From Methylobacterium persicinum (lineage in GTDB: Bacteria; Pseudomonadota; Alphaproteobacteria; Rhizobiales; Beijerinckiaceae): a stretch of DNA of 64,000 nucleotides. The DNA is taken from NCBI RefSeq assembly GCF_022179525.1, contig NZ_BPQX01000037.1:1-64000 (forward strand), read 5' to 3'. Position numbers and translations under genes: made by a program. The notes beneath the pieces were generated by a model, which saw nothing but the letters and a program-made list of their open reading frames with translations, was not told the origin of the DNA and made no database searches. Each line of letters opens with the position of its first letter. The first letter of the stretch is position 1. Shown here piece by piece: positions 36,764-46,891 of this stretch.

Positions 36764-36908
36764 GAGGCTCTCGCGTCTGCGAGGGCCGACGGTTCGGTCC
36801 CCAGGCGATGGACGGCACTCGGGATTGACCCGGCGGGTGCGGCCGTTGGCAGGGGGCGCCCCGAGAACGGGCGCAACGGGTGCGGCAGGTCAGGAGACGA
36901 CGGCCAGA

Positions 36909-38081
36909 ATGCCTTGGAGCAATCAGAATGGCGGTGGCGGCGGCCCTTGGGGTCGCCCCAACGGCAATGGCGGCGGACCCTGGGGCGGGGGTGGCGGCAA
37001 CACGCCGCCGAACCTGGAGGATCTGTTGCGGCGCGGACAGGACCGGCTGCGGCGGATGATCCCCGGTGGGGGCGGTCCGGGCGGGTCGTCCGGAACGGGC
37101 TCTCCCTTTGGCGGTGGCCGCGGCGCCTTGATCATCGGCGCGCTCGCCGTGGCGGTGTGGCTCGCCACCGGCTTCTACAAGGTCGAGCCGTATCAGGTCG
37201 GCATCGAGACGATCTTCGGCCGCTACGTCGGCTCGACCGGCGAGGGCCTGCGCTACAACTTCCCTTATCCGATCGGCGGCGTGGTCAAGCCGAATGTCGG
37301 CCAGGTGAACTCGATCCAAGTGGGCTACCGCACCGGTCCGGGGCAGACCCGCAACCGGGACGTGCCGGACGAGAGCCTGATGCTCACGGGCGACGAGAAT
37401 ATCGTCGATCTCGACTTTGAGGTTCAGTGGCGGGTGAACCCGCTCAAGGCCTCCGACTTCGTGTTCAACATCCAGAACCCGGAAGGGACCATCAAGGCCA
37501 TCGCCGAGAGCGCCATGCGCGAGGTGATCGGCCGGCGGAACATCCAGGCGATCCTCACCAACGAGCAGGCGAGCATCGCCCAGGAGGTGAAGGAGATGGT
37601 CCAGAAGGCGCTCGACGAGTACGGCGCCGGCGTGCGCATCGAGGTCGTGCAGCTCGTCTCGGTGAACCCGCCGCCAGAAGTGCGCCCTGCCTTCGTGGAC
37701 GTGAACGCCGCGCAGCAGGACGCGGACACGGCGCAGAACGAGGCGAAGACCTATGCCAGCCGGGAGGTCCCCCAGGCTCGCGGCAAGGCCTCGCAGATCG
37801 TCCAGGCCGCCGAGGCCTACAAGACGAAGGCGACGGCCGACGCCACCGGACAGGCGGCGCGCTTCAATGAGGTCTACGCCTCCTACAAGGTCGCCCCGGC
37901 CATCAGCCGCGAGCGGATCTTCCTGGAGACGATGGAGAAGGTGCTGGGCTCCGTGAACAAGGTGATCATCGACCAGAACGGGGCGCCCGGCTCCTCCGCC
38001 CCGGCGGCGGGCGTGCTGCCCGTGCTGCCCCTGTCCGAGTTCGGCGCCCGCGGGCAAGCCCAGACGGGGGCCGCCCGATGA
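36909..38081 (+). CDS. hflK: HflK, FtsH-modulating membrane protein
   Basis: HflK and HflC form a cage around FtsH in the inner membrane and modulate its proteolysis of membrane proteins. The 390-residue product has a Gly/Asn/Pro-rich cytosolic N-terminus (about residues 1-72), one transmembrane helix (GALIIGALAVAVWLATGFYKV), then a band-7/SPFH domain (GIETIFGRYVGSTGEGLRYN, LQW-type VQWRVNPLKASDFVFNI) and a coiled coil with repeated Ala/Gln. The ATG at 36909 gives the usual N-terminus. It overlaps hflC by four bases. Confidence 0.97.
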   Translation: MPWSNQNGGGGGPWGRPNGNGGGPWGGGGGNTPPNLEDLLRRGQDRLRRMIPGGGGPGGSSGTGSPFGGGRGALIIGALAVAVWLATGFYKVEPYQVGIETIFGRYVGSTGEGLRYNFPYPIGGVVKPNVGQVNSIQVGYRTGPGQTRNRDVPDESLMLTGDENIVDLDFEVQWRVNPLKASDFVFNIQNPEGTIKAIAESAMREVIGRRNIQAILTNEQASIAQEVKEMVQKALDEYGAGVRIEVVQLVSVNPPPEVRPAFVDVNAAQQDADTAQNEAKTYASREVPQARGKASQIVQAAEAYKTKATADATGQAARFNEVYASYKVAPAISRERIFLETMEKVLGSVNKVIIDQNGAPGSSAPAAGVLPVLPLSEFGARGQAQTGAAR

Positions 38082-39043
38082 ACCAGGCAGTGCGCACCGG
38101 TCTGATCGTCGTCGCGGCGATCGTCGCCATCGGTCTCTACGCGTCGGTTTTCGTCGTGGGCCAGATGCAGCAGGCCCTGGTCCTGCAGTTCGGCCGCGTC
38201 CGCGCGGTCCTCAACGCCACGGGCGAGGAGAAGCCCGGCCTCTACTTCAAGATCCCCTTCGCGGAGACGGTCGTCACCTTCGACAAGCGGGTGCTCGACC
38301 TCGACCTGCCGGTCCAGACCATCCTCACCGCAGACCGGCAGAATCTGGAAGTGGACGCCTTTGCCCGCTACCGGATCCTCGATCCGCTGCGCTTCTACCA
38401 GTCGGTGGGCAATGTCGGGATCGCCAACCAGCGCCTGCAGAGCTTCACCAATTCCGGCCTGCGCAGCGTGCTGGCCCGCTCGACCCGGGACGCCATCGTC
38501 AAGAACGAGCGCGGCCAGTTGATGCACACGATCCAGGAGGACGTGAACAGGCAGGCCAAGGCGCTGGGCATCGAGATCGTCGACCTGCGCATGACCCGGG
38601 TCGATCTGCCGGCGCAGAACTCGGCGGCGGTGTACCGGCGGATGAAGACCGAGCGCGAGCGCGAGGCGGCCGACATCCGTGCCAACGGCGAGCAGGCCGC
38701 GGCGACCATCCGCGCCAAGGCCGACCGCGAGGTGACGGTGATCGTCGCCGAGGCGACGCAGAAGGCCGAGCAGTTGCGCGGCCAGGGCGACGCCGACAAG
38801 AACCGCATCCTCGCCGACGCCTTCGCCAAGGATCCGGACTTCTTCGCCTTCTACCGGTCGATGCAGGCCTATGAGACGGGGCTGAAAGGTCCCGACACCC
38901 GCCTCGTCATCAGCCCGAATACCGATTTCTTCCGGTATTTCAGCGATCCGCAGGGGCACGGCGTGCCGCAGTCGGGCGCCGGGCGTCCCGGTCAGGATCC
39001 GGCGGCGACGACGGGCTCGACGGCGGCCGGCGCGGCGCGCTGA
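38078..39043 (+). CDS. hflC: HflC, FtsH-modulating membrane protein
   Basis: Partner of HflK. The 321-residue protein has an N-terminal signal anchor (TGLIVVAAIVAIGLYASVFVV), an SPFH domain (QQALVLQFGRVRAV, GLYFKIPFAETVVTFDKRVL, AYRI-like ARYRILDPLRFYQSV), and the MKTEREREAADIRANGEQAA coiled coil. The start codon overlaps the hflK stop (ATGA), a typical coupling for proteins made in equal amounts. degP follows after 106 bases. Confidence 0.97.
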   Translation: MNQAVRTGLIVVAAIVAIGLYASVFVVGQMQQALVLQFGRVRAVLNATGEEKPGLYFKIPFAETVVTFDKRVLDLDLPVQTILTADRQNLEVDAFARYRILDPLRFYQSVGNVGIANQRLQSFTNSGLRSVLARSTRDAIVKNERGQLMHTIQEDVNRQAKALGIEIVDLRMTRVDLPAQNSAAVYRRMKTEREREAADIRANGEQAAATIRAKADREVTVIVAEATQKAEQLRGQGDADKNRILADAFAKDPDFFAFYRSMQAYETGLKGPDTRLVISPNTDFFRYFSDPQGHGVPQSGAGRPGQDPAATTGSTAAGAAR

Positions 39044-39090
39044 CCGACGGAGTGGACGCCCCGCCGTCGCGGGCTACCTTTGACGTCTAC

Positions 39091-39116
39091 CGCCGGCCGC
39101 CACGAAGCGGCCGGCG
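39091..39116. terminator. Hairpin between hflC and degP
   Basis: A 10-base-pair perfect GC stem (CGCCGGCCGC with its complement, CACGAA loop) lies 48 bases after hflC and ends 33 bases before the degP start. No T run follows, so it could be a processing or attenuation site rather than a full terminator. Confidence 0.4.
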
Positions 39117-39149
39117 CCTACGGGAAACGCGTTCCTGAAGAGGTCGATC

Positions 39150-40664
39150 ATGCACCCCGTCGAGGCAGCCCGTCCGGGGCCGTTCACACGCCTGCGCCCC
39201 GCCGCGGCGGCCATCCTTCTCGGCGTCTCGGTGCTGGGTTCCGCCCTGCCGGTGCCGGCTTTCGCCAAGGGGCCCGCCTCCCTGGCCGATCTGTCCGAAC
39301 AGGTCACCGACGCGGTGGTGAACATCTCGGCCTCCACCACAGTGGAGGCGCGCTCCACCCGCACGATGCCGCAACTGCCGCCGGGGACGCCCTTCGAGGA
39401 CCTGTTCGAGGAGTTCTTCAACAAGCGGAACGGCGGCCGTGGCGGCAGTGGCGGCAATGAGGAGGCGCCCCGGGCGCGGAAGTCCAACTCCCTGGGGTCG
39501 GGCTTCATCATCGACGCCTCTGGTATCGTGGTGACGAACAACCACGTCATCGGTGACGCCAACGACATCCAGGTGATCCTGCACGACGGCACGAAGCTGA
39601 AGGCGGAGATCGTCGGCAAGGATTCGAAGATCGACCTTGCGGTCCTGCGGGTGAAGCCCACGGCCGACCATCCGCTGAAGGCGGTGCCGTTCGGCGATTC
39701 CGACAAGATGCGCCCCGGCGACTGGGTGATCGCCATCGGCAACCCGTTCGGCCTCGGCGGCTCGGTCTCGGCCGGCATCGTCTCGGCCCGGGGCCGCAAC
39801 ATCGAGTCCGGCCCCTACGACAACTACATCCAGACCGACGCGGCCATCAACAAGGGCAATTCCGGCGGCCCGCTGTTCAACATGGACGGCGAGGTCATCG
39901 GCATCAACACCGCGATCCTGTCGCCCACGGGCGGTTCGGTGGGCATCGGCTTCGCCGTGCCGTCGAACACCAGCAAGCCGGTGATCGACCAGCTTCGCGA
40001 ATACGGCGAGGTCCGGCGCGGTTGGCTCGGCGTGCGGATTCAGAACGTGGACGACACCACCGCCGAGGCCCTCGGCCTGAAGGGCGGCGCGCGGGGCGCC
40101 CTCGTGGCCGGCGTAGACGAGAAGGGTCCGGCCAAGGCCGCGGGGATCGATGTCGGCGACGTCATCGTCAAGTTCAACGGCACGCCGGTGAAGGCCTCCA
40201 GCGACCTCCCGCGCATCGTCGCCTCGACCCCGGTCGGCCAGAAGGTCGACGTGGTGGTCGTCCGCAAGGGCGACGAGGTGACGAAACCCGTCACCCTCGG
40301 CCGCCTGGAGGACACCGAGAAGCCGCAGCAGGCGAACCTCAAGCAGCCCGATACCGAGAGCACCGTGCGTCAGGCCCTCGGGCTCAGCCTGTCGGGCGTC
40401 ACCGACGAACTGCGCAAGCGCTACAACATCAAGGACGGCCAGAAGGGCGTCGTCGTGACCCGGGTCGATCCCAACTCGAACGCCGCCGATAAGCGGATCC
40501 AGCCGGGTGAGATGATCGTGGAAGTGGGTCAGGAGGCCGTTTCGACGCCGGCCGATGTCACCAAGCGCATCGATGCCCTGAAGAAGGACGGTCGTAAGTC
40601 CGTGCTGCTCCTCGTCGCCAATGCCAGCGGCGACGTGCGGTTCGTGGCCCTCGGTCTGGACTGA
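39150..40664 (+). CDS. DegP/HtrA-family periplasmic serine protease
   Basis: Periplasmic Do-type protease and chaperone for misfolded envelope proteins. The 504-residue precursor has a signal peptide (cleavage near PVPAFA), then a trypsin-like domain with the triad His132 (TNNHVIGDAND), Asp162 (DSKIDLAVLR) and Ser238 (GNSGGPLFNM). Two PDZ domains follow (about residues 290-385 and 400-500). It lies downstream of hflKC, in the same order as in many Hyphomicrobiales, giving a membrane and envelope quality-control cluster. Confidence 0.96.
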   Translation: MHPVEAARPGPFTRLRPAAAAILLGVSVLGSALPVPAFAKGPASLADLSEQVTDAVVNISASTTVEARSTRTMPQLPPGTPFEDLFEEFFNKRNGGRGGSGGNEEAPRARKSNSLGSGFIIDASGIVVTNNHVIGDANDIQVILHDGTKLKAEIVGKDSKIDLAVLRVKPTADHPLKAVPFGDSDKMRPGDWVIAIGNPFGLGGSVSAGIVSARGRNIESGPYDNYIQTDAAINKGNSGGPLFNMDGEVIGINTAILSPTGGSVGIGFAVPSNTSKPVIDQLREYGEVRRGWLGVRIQNVDDTTAEALGLKGGARGALVAGVDEKGPAKAAGIDVGDVIVKFNGTPVKASSDLPRIVASTPVGQKVDVVVVRKGDEVTKPVTLGRLEDTEKPQQANLKQPDTESTVRQALGLSLSGVTDELRKRYNIKDGQKGVVVTRVDPNSNAADKRIQPGEMIVEVGQEAVSTPADVTKRIDALKKDGRKSVLLLVANASGDVRFVALGLD

Positions 40665-40713
40665 GGTCTCGGCCGGCGCCGGCGCCTCTCGCCGGCGTGG
40701 TCGGGGACGGCCG

Positions 40714-41607
40714 TTACCCTACGAATTCGGCCGCCGCGTAGCCCTGCAGATAGAGCAGGGCGGTCAGATCCCCGTGCTCCACACGCACCTGCGCCGCGGC
40801 GGCGACCGCCGGCTTGGCCCGGAAGGCGACGCCGAGACCGGCCTCGCCGAGCATGTCGAGGTCGTTGGCGCCGTCGCCCACGGCGAGGGTGTCCGCAGGC
40901 GAGAGGCCGGACCTTTCACGCAGTTCGATCAGCGCGGCCCGCTTCTCGGCCTTGCCGACGATCGGGTCTTCCACCACGCCGGTCAGCCTGCCTTCGGCGA
41001 CCGCGAGGCGGTTGGCCCGGTGCTCGGCGAAGCCGAGGGCCTCGGCGATGGGGCCGGTGAAGAGGGTGAACCCGCCCGACACGAGGCAGGTATGGGCACC
41101 GTGGGCGGCCATCGTCCGTACCAGCGTCCGCCCGCCGGGGGTATGGGTCAGGGTCTGCGCAATCAGCCCGTCCACGACGCCGACGGGGATGTCCTTCAGG
41201 AGCGCCACCCGCTCGCGCAAAGCCGGCTCGAAGGCGATCTCCCCGCGCATCGCCCGCTCGGTGATCGCCGCGACGTGGTCCTTCAGGCCCAGCGTTCCGG
41301 CGAGCTCGTCGATGCATTCCTGCTCGATCATGGTGGAATCCATGTCGGCCAGGAACAGGCGTTTCCGGCGATGCGCGTCGGCGGGCACCACCGCGATGTC
41401 GATGGGCTCGCCGGCCAGGGCCGAGCGCAGACGGGCCGTGATCGCGGCGGCGGCCGGGGCTTCGCCCTGCACGAGGATCTCCGCGGCGACCTCCCGGTGG
41501 AGGATCCGCGGCGGGTGATCCGTGCCGAGCACCTTGCGGGCCTCTGCCAGAACCGCATCCGTGATGGCCGGGCGGTCCGGGTTTGCTATCAGGACCGCGA
41601 CCAGCAT
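40714..41607 (-). CDS. serB: Phosphoserine phosphatase
   Basis: Last step of serine synthesis, phosphoserine to serine; in serine-cycle methylotrophs this also ties into C1 assimilation. The 297-residue protein has an N-terminal ACT-like regulatory part (about 1-80), then the HAD domain with motif I FLADMDSTMIEQECIDELA, SGGFTLFTGPIAEALG, and motif IV VGDGANDLDMLGEAGLGVAF. The ATG at 41607 overlaps the ATG of miaA on the other strand by two bases (CATG). Confidence 0.95.
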   Translation of the reverse strand: MLVAVLIANPDRPAITDAVLAEARKVLGTDHPPRILHREVAAEILVQGEAPAAAAITARLRSALAGEPIDIAVVPADAHRRKRLFLADMDSTMIEQECIDELAGTLGLKDHVAAITERAMRGEIAFEPALRERVALLKDIPVGVVDGLIAQTLTHTPGGRTLVRTMAAHGAHTCLVSGGFTLFTGPIAEALGFAEHRANRLAVAEGRLTGVVEDPIVGKAEKRAALIELRERSGLSPADTLAVGDGANDLDMLGEAGLGVAFRAKPAVAAAAQVRVEHGDLTALLYLQGYAAAEFVG

Positions 41608-42526
41608 GCGGAGGAAAACCTTGCCGTTGTGGGAATCCGGGGATCGCCCGGCGGCGGTTCTCATCGCAGGCCCGACCGCCTCGGGCAAGTCGGCGCTGGC
41701 GAGCCGCATCGCCCGTGAGCAGGACGGCGTCGTGGTCAACACCGACTCGATGCAGGTCTATGCGGATTTGCGCGTCCTCACCGCCCGGCCGGACGCCGAC
41801 GAGGAGGCCGCCGTACCGCACCGCCTCTACGGGCACGTGGACGGCGGGACGAATTACTCCCTGGGCCATTTCGCCCGGGATGCGGCGGTCCTCCTCGCGT
41901 CCCTGAATGGACGCATGCCCGTCTTCGTCGGCGGGACGGGCCTGTATTTCCGCGCCCTTGAAGAGGGCTTCTCGGAATTACCCCCGGTGCCGGAGGAGAT
42001 CCGTGCCGCGATCCGCCGTGAGGCCGAGGGCCGCCCGACCGAGGCGCTCCACGCCGATCTTGGCCGCCTCGATCCGGAAGGCGCTGCCCGGCTGCGCCCG
42101 AGCGACCGGATGCGCATCATGCGTGCACTTGAGATCTTCGCGGCGACGGGCAGGCCCATCGCGAGCTTCTACGGCGATCCCATCCCCGGCCCCCTGGCGG
42201 GACGACCCCTGTGCAGGATCTTCCTCGCCCCGGACCGAGCGCTCCTGCGCGAGCGGATCGATGGGCGCTTCCGGACGATGATCGCGGCCGGCGCCCTCGA
42301 CGAGGTCGCGGTTCTCCGCGAGCGGCGGCTCGATCCGATGCTGCCGGTGATGCGCGCGCACGGCGTCCCGGGCCTGATTGCCCATCTCGACGGCGCGGCG
42401 ACCCTCGACGAAGCCATCGCCCGCGGGCAGGCCGACACCCGCGCCTACGCCAAAAGGCAATTCACGTGGTTCCGCCACCAGATGGGCAAGGTATGGCGCT
42501 GGATCGATCCGGCGACGCTCAGTTGA
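41606..42526 (+). CDS. miaA: tRNA dimethylallyltransferase
   Basis: Adds an isopentenyl group to A37 of tRNAs that read codons starting with U. The 306-residue protein has the P-loop IAGPTASGKSALA, the DSMQVYADL motif, FVGGTGLYFRAL and the C-terminal ARGQADTRAYAKRQFTWFRHQ. Start choice is open: the ATG at 41606 overlaps the serB start, whereas an in-frame TTG at 41621 has a perfect GGAGG six bases upstream and would give 301 residues. It is followed by dusA, another tRNA-modification gene. Confidence 0.95.
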   Translation: MRRKTLPLWESGDRPAAVLIAGPTASGKSALASRIAREQDGVVVNTDSMQVYADLRVLTARPDADEEAAVPHRLYGHVDGGTNYSLGHFARDAAVLLASLNGRMPVFVGGTGLYFRALEEGFSELPPVPEEIRAAIRREAEGRPTEALHADLGRLDPEGAARLRPSDRMRIMRALEIFAATGRPIASFYGDPIPGPLAGRPLCRIFLAPDRALLRERIDGRFRTMIAAGALDEVAVLRERRLDPMLPVMRAHGVPGLIAHLDGAATLDEAIARGQADTRAYAKRQFTWFRHQMGKVWRWIDPATLS

Positions 42527-42641
42527 GCGCCGTTCCCTCACGGCGACCTGCCTTGCCGGTGGCGAGGTGCCCGTCGCTTTCGGCTTCTGCTAGAAGGGCG
42601 CCGCTCCACCCCTTCCGAGATTTCCGCCGCAGGCGTTCGAC

Positions 42642-43688
<1,047 letters not shown>

Positions 43689-43713
43689 GCGGCGCCGGCA
43701 CTGCGATCGCGGA

Positions 43714-43804
43714 CGTCATGGCGAGGGACGCGAAGCAATCGAGGGCGGAGCCACGTTCAGAGGCGTCCCGCTGCCCTGGGTTGCTTCGCTCCGCTCGCAA
43801 TGGC
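43714..43804. repeat. REP-like inverted repeat, family 1, copy 5
   Basis: A diverged full-length copy with CGTCATGGCGAGGGACGCGA on the left and CCTGGGTTGCTTCGCTCCGC then TCGCAATGGCGG on the right. It lies between the convergent ends of dusA and the retropepsin-like gene, the same type of site as copies 1 and 3. Confidence 0.85.
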
Positions 43805-43856
43805 GGCGGAGATGGCGCGAGGGTGTTAGCCGGCGAGGGCACAATTCCAAAAAAAA

Positions 43857-44549
43857 TCAGCGTCCGGGCGTCAGGATCAGCCTGTCGCCGCGGACCTCGT
43901 AGCTGCCGAGGCGGTCGAGGAAGGTCTGGCCGAGGAGGTTGTCGCGCAGGGCGCCGGGCCTCGCGACCATCGCGTTCACGTTGCGCTCGGTGATCGTGCC
44001 GACGGAGAGGGTGTCGAGCTGGATCGGTGCCGCGCTGGTCGCGCCGTTGGCGGTGGAGACCCGGGCGTTGAAGCCGTCGGGCCCCGGGCGGAAGCCGAGG
44101 GCGGCGGCGTTCTCGGCGGTGAGGACGACGCTGCTTGCCCCCGTGTCGAACAGGAAGTCCTGGGCACGTCCGCCGACCCGGCCCTCGACGCGGAACGAGC
44201 CGTCCGCCCGTCGGGTGATCGTCACAGTCCCGCCGGGGCCGGGCACCGCCGAGCCCGGCCGAAGGTCGCCCATCACCCGGGCCGACACGTCCCGGATCCT
44301 GTCGCGGTAGCTGTAGCCGATCACCAGGGCGGCCGCGATCAGCCCCCAGGCGGCGAGCGCCTGGATGTGGCGGAGGGGCGCCGCCCGGAACTGTCGCCAG
44401 AACCCGGCGACCACGAGGGCGAGGATCGTGCCGGTCCAGGCCACGTTCGCCAAGGTGTCGGGCGCCATCCCGCCGACGCCCTCGCTGCCATCGGAGAGGG
44501 CGAGGGCGACGAAGACGAGCGCCAGGGCGCCGAGGCCGAGGTAGATCAT
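43857..44549 (-). CDS. Membrane-anchored retropepsin-like aspartic protease (TIGR02281 type)
   Basis: A 230-residue protein with three N-terminal hydrophobic helices (about residues 1-20, 33-50 and 62-80), then a clan AA aspartic protease domain. The active motif is FLFDTGASSVVLTAENAAAL (D-T-G), followed by VSTANGATSAAPIQLDTLSV and DNLLGQTFLDRL. Such single-domain proteases act as dimers, probably on the periplasmic side; substrates are unknown. Its start overlaps the stop of the DUF1289 gene (ATGA), so the two are cotranscribed. A run of eight T follows the stop on the coding strand. Confidence 0.88.
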   Translation of the reverse strand: MIYLGLGALALVFVALALSDGSEGVGGMAPDTLANVAWTGTILALVVAGFWRQFRAAPLRHIQALAAWGLIAAALVIGYSYRDRIRDVSARVMGDLRPGSAVPGPGGTVTITRRADGSFRVEGRVGGRAQDFLFDTGASSVVLTAENAAALGFRPGPDGFNARVSTANGATSAAPIQLDTLSVGTITERNVNAMVARPGALRDNLLGQTFLDRLGSYEVRGDRLILTPGR

Positions 44550-44755
44550 GCGCTGGACGGCTCCGGCACGGGATAGGCCGCGCTCAGCCGACCATCGAGT
44601 TTGGCCATGATCGCCCGTCGCTCCGCCTCGCTCATCAGGCCCCAGGCGGCGATCTCGTCGCGGGTCCGCCCGCAGCCGCGGCAAAGGCCGGTGGCGTCGT
44701 CGAGGATGCAGACCTTGGTGCAGGGGCTGGAGGGTTTGTTCGAGGCAACGGACAT
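44546..44755 (-). CDS. DUF1289-family cysteine-rich small protein
   Basis: A 69-residue protein with the DUF1289 motif PCTKVCILDDATGLCRGCGR (four cysteines), followed by EIAAWGLMSEAERRAIMAKL. The cysteines probably bind a metal or Fe-S cluster. The function is unknown. It lies between cobS (32 bases upstream) and the retropepsin-like gene, which overlaps its stop. Confidence 0.9.
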   Translation of the reverse strand: MSVASNKPSSPCTKVCILDDATGLCRGCGRTRDEIAAWGLMSEAERRAIMAKLDGRLSAAYPVPEPSSA

Positions 44756-44787
44756 GAATGCGGTTTGGAGGGGCGGGCGCGGCCCGG

Positions 44788-45612
44788 TCAAGGTGCCATG
44801 GCCGCGACAAGCCCGAGCAGGCCTGCGATCTCGGCCACCTGCTGGCAGGCGCCGATAACGTCGCCGGTCTGTCCGCCCAGCTTGTTCCGGGCGAGGCTGG
44901 TCACGGGCCAAACCGCCAGGGCGGACAAGCCGGCCATCGCGGCGACCCCCGCGAGGCCGAGCCCGAATGGAAGGGACGCGAGGCACAGGGCGACGCCCAG
45001 GGCCGCCGCGACCCCGAGGCTCGACCCCGTCGGCCGCCCCGCGGCGGCCGAAAGCCCGTCGCTCCGGGCCGGCGGCAGCAGAACCATCGGGGCCAGTGCG
45101 GCGAGCCGGGACAGGGCGGCGGCCAGCACGAGGGCGATGGCGGCGGCGGCGCCGATCCGGTCGAGGAGGGTCGCAAGGGCGCCGATGCGTAGGGCCAGAC
45201 CGAGGAAGAGGGCGATGGCCCCGTACGAGCCGATCCGGCTGTCGCGCATGATCGTGAGCATCCGGTCGCGGTCGCCCCCCGCGCCGAGCCCGTCGGCGAG
45301 GTCGGCGAGGCCGTCCTCGTGTAGCCCCCCCGTCGTCGCGGCGAGGGTTCCCACGGCAAGGGTCGCGGCCAGGAACGGCCCGAGCCCCCCGATCCAAGTG
45401 GCCGCCAGGACCACCGCCGCTGGCAGGGCCAGGATCGCACCAGCCAGCGGCAGCATGCGGGGCAGTCGCGCGAAATCCGGTGTCCGGTGGGGATCCCCCT
45501 CGCCGGGCATTTGCGGGACCGGCAGGCGAGAGTAGAAGCGCAGGCACGCGGCGAGATCGTGCAGGGCCTCGCGCCCTGGCCAATCGGCCTCGCCGCCGGT
45601 CTGCCTGTCCAT
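44788..45612 (-). CDS. cobS: Adenosylcobinamide-GDP ribazoletransferase
   Basis: Inner-membrane cobalamin synthase joining adenosylcobinamide-GDP to alpha-ribazole (phosphate), also called CobV. The 274-residue protein has FYSRLPVPQ, LATTGGLHEDGLADLADGLG (the Asp-rich metal motif), IMRDSRIGSYGAIALFL, and several hydrophobic helices, ending with RNKLGGQTGDVIGACQQV. It is divergent from cobT, which makes its co-substrate; only 105 bases separate the two starts. No B12 riboswitch was recognised between them. Confidence 0.96.
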   Translation of the reverse strand: MDRQTGGEADWPGREALHDLAACLRFYSRLPVPQMPGEGDPHRTPDFARLPRMLPLAGAILALPAAVVLAATWIGGLGPFLAATLAVGTLAATTGGLHEDGLADLADGLGAGGDRDRMLTIMRDSRIGSYGAIALFLGLALRIGALATLLDRIGAAAAIALVLAAALSRLAALAPMVLLPPARSDGLSAAAGRPTGSSLGVAAALGVALCLASLPFGLGLAGVAAMAGLSALAVWPVTSLARNKLGGQTGDVIGACQQVAEIAGLLGLVAAMAP

Positions 45613-45717
45613 CGCGCGGTCCCGAGCGCCGGGTTCGATGCACCGGCACTCCCTTCATAGCGGGCGGCGGAGCATCCGTCCGCCCGGAATGCGCCAACCC
45701 ACAGGATCGAGGCAGCG

Positions 45718-46734
45718 ATGGGCGGCCCCTTCGACGATATCCGCAATCTCGTCCGCTCCATGCCGGAGGCCGACGCCGAGGCCGCCGACGCCGCGGTTGC
45801 CCGGGACGCGACGCTGACCAAGCCCGCAGGCGCCCTGGGACGCCTGGAGGACCTCGTCTCCTGGCTGGCCGCATGGCAGGGCAAGGCGCGGCCGAGCTTC
45901 GACAGGCCCCTGGTCTGCGTCTTCGCCGGCAGCCACGGGGTGACGCGGAAGGGGGTCTCGGCCTTCCCGGATGCCGTGAACCGGCAGATGCTCGACAACT
46001 TCGCCGCCGGAGGCGCGGCCATCAACCAGCTCTGCTCCGCCTACGGCCTGGGCTTCAAGGTGTTCGACCTCGCCCTCGACGTGCCCACCGGCGACATCAC
46101 CGAGGGCCCGGCCCTCGACGAGCGCGCCTGCGTCGCCACCATGGCCTTCGGGATGGAGGCGGTGGCCGCGGGCACCGATTGCCTCGGCATCGGCGAGATG
46201 GGCATCGGCAACACCACCGTCGCGGCGGCGCTCTATGCCGCCCTGTTCGGCGGCGATCCGGCCCATTGGGTCGGGCGCGGCACGGGGATCGACAGTGATG
46301 GCCTCTCGCGCAAGGTCGCGGCGGTGGAGGCGGCGCTCGCCTGCCATGCCGGCCATCTCGACGATCCGCTGGAAACCCTGCGCCGCCTCGGCGGGCGGGA
46401 GATCGCAGCGATGGCCGGGGCGATCCTCGCCGCGCGGCTGCAGCGGGTTCCGGTGGTGATCGACGGATACGTCTCCACCGCGGCGGCGGCCGTGCTCCAT
46501 GCCCTCGATCCCGCCGCCCTCGACCATTGTGTCGCCGGCCATCTCTCGGCCGAAGGCGCCCACGCCGACGTGCTGGAGCGGCTCGGCCTCAGGCCGGTGG
46601 TCTCCCTCGGGATGCGCCTCGGCGAGGGATCGGGCGCCGCCGTGGCGATGGGCGTCATTAAGGGCGCGCTCGCCTGCCACACGGGCATGGCCACCTTCGC
46701 CCAGGCGGGGGTTTCGGGGCGGGACGGGGATTGA
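45718..46734 (+). CDS. cobT: Nicotinate-nucleotide--dimethylbenzimidazole phosphoribosyltransferase
   Basis: Makes alpha-ribazole phosphate for the lower ligand of cobalamin. The 338-residue protein has TKPAGALGRLEDL at the N-terminus, VFAGSHGVTRKGVSAFP, GEMGIGNTTVAAAL (nucleotide-binding loop), VVIDGYVSTAAAAVL and the C-terminal Glu in LGMRLGEGSGAAVAMGV, the catalytic base region. It is divergent from cobS. Confidence 0.97.
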   Translation: MGGPFDDIRNLVRSMPEADAEAADAAVARDATLTKPAGALGRLEDLVSWLAAWQGKARPSFDRPLVCVFAGSHGVTRKGVSAFPDAVNRQMLDNFAAGGAAINQLCSAYGLGFKVFDLALDVPTGDITEGPALDERACVATMAFGMEAVAAGTDCLGIGEMGIGNTTVAAALYAALFGGDPAHWVGRGTGIDSDGLSRKVAAVEAALACHAGHLDDPLETLRRLGGREIAAMAGAILAARLQRVPVVIDGYVSTAAAAVLHALDPAALDHCVAGHLSAEGAHADVLERLGLRPVVSLGMRLGEGSGAAVAMGVIKGALACHTGMATFAQAGVSGRDGD

Positions 46735-46776
46735 TACCGTCCCACATCGTATTCCGCTGCACCCTCATGGCACAAC

Positions 46777-46854
46777 GGCGACGCAATTCAGGGTCGCGGG
46801 CCATCGTAAAACGTGGCGCGAGCCTGGATGGCTTCGCGACGCTCGCAATGACGG
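46777..46854. repeat. Decayed family 1 repeat between cobT and queD
   Basis: The right arm is still clear (GCCTGGATGGCTTCGCGACG then CTCGCAATGACGG). The left arm is reduced to CGACGCAATTCAGGG. It appears to be an old, partly deleted copy. Confidence 0.65.
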
Positions 46855-46891
46855 TGTGGCCATATCCGGCATCACGCGAAACGACCTGACC

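Noticed and set aside
45613-45717. Search for a cobalamin riboswitch between cobS and cobT
   Set aside because: The 105-base spacer is too short and shows no B12-box-like sequence.
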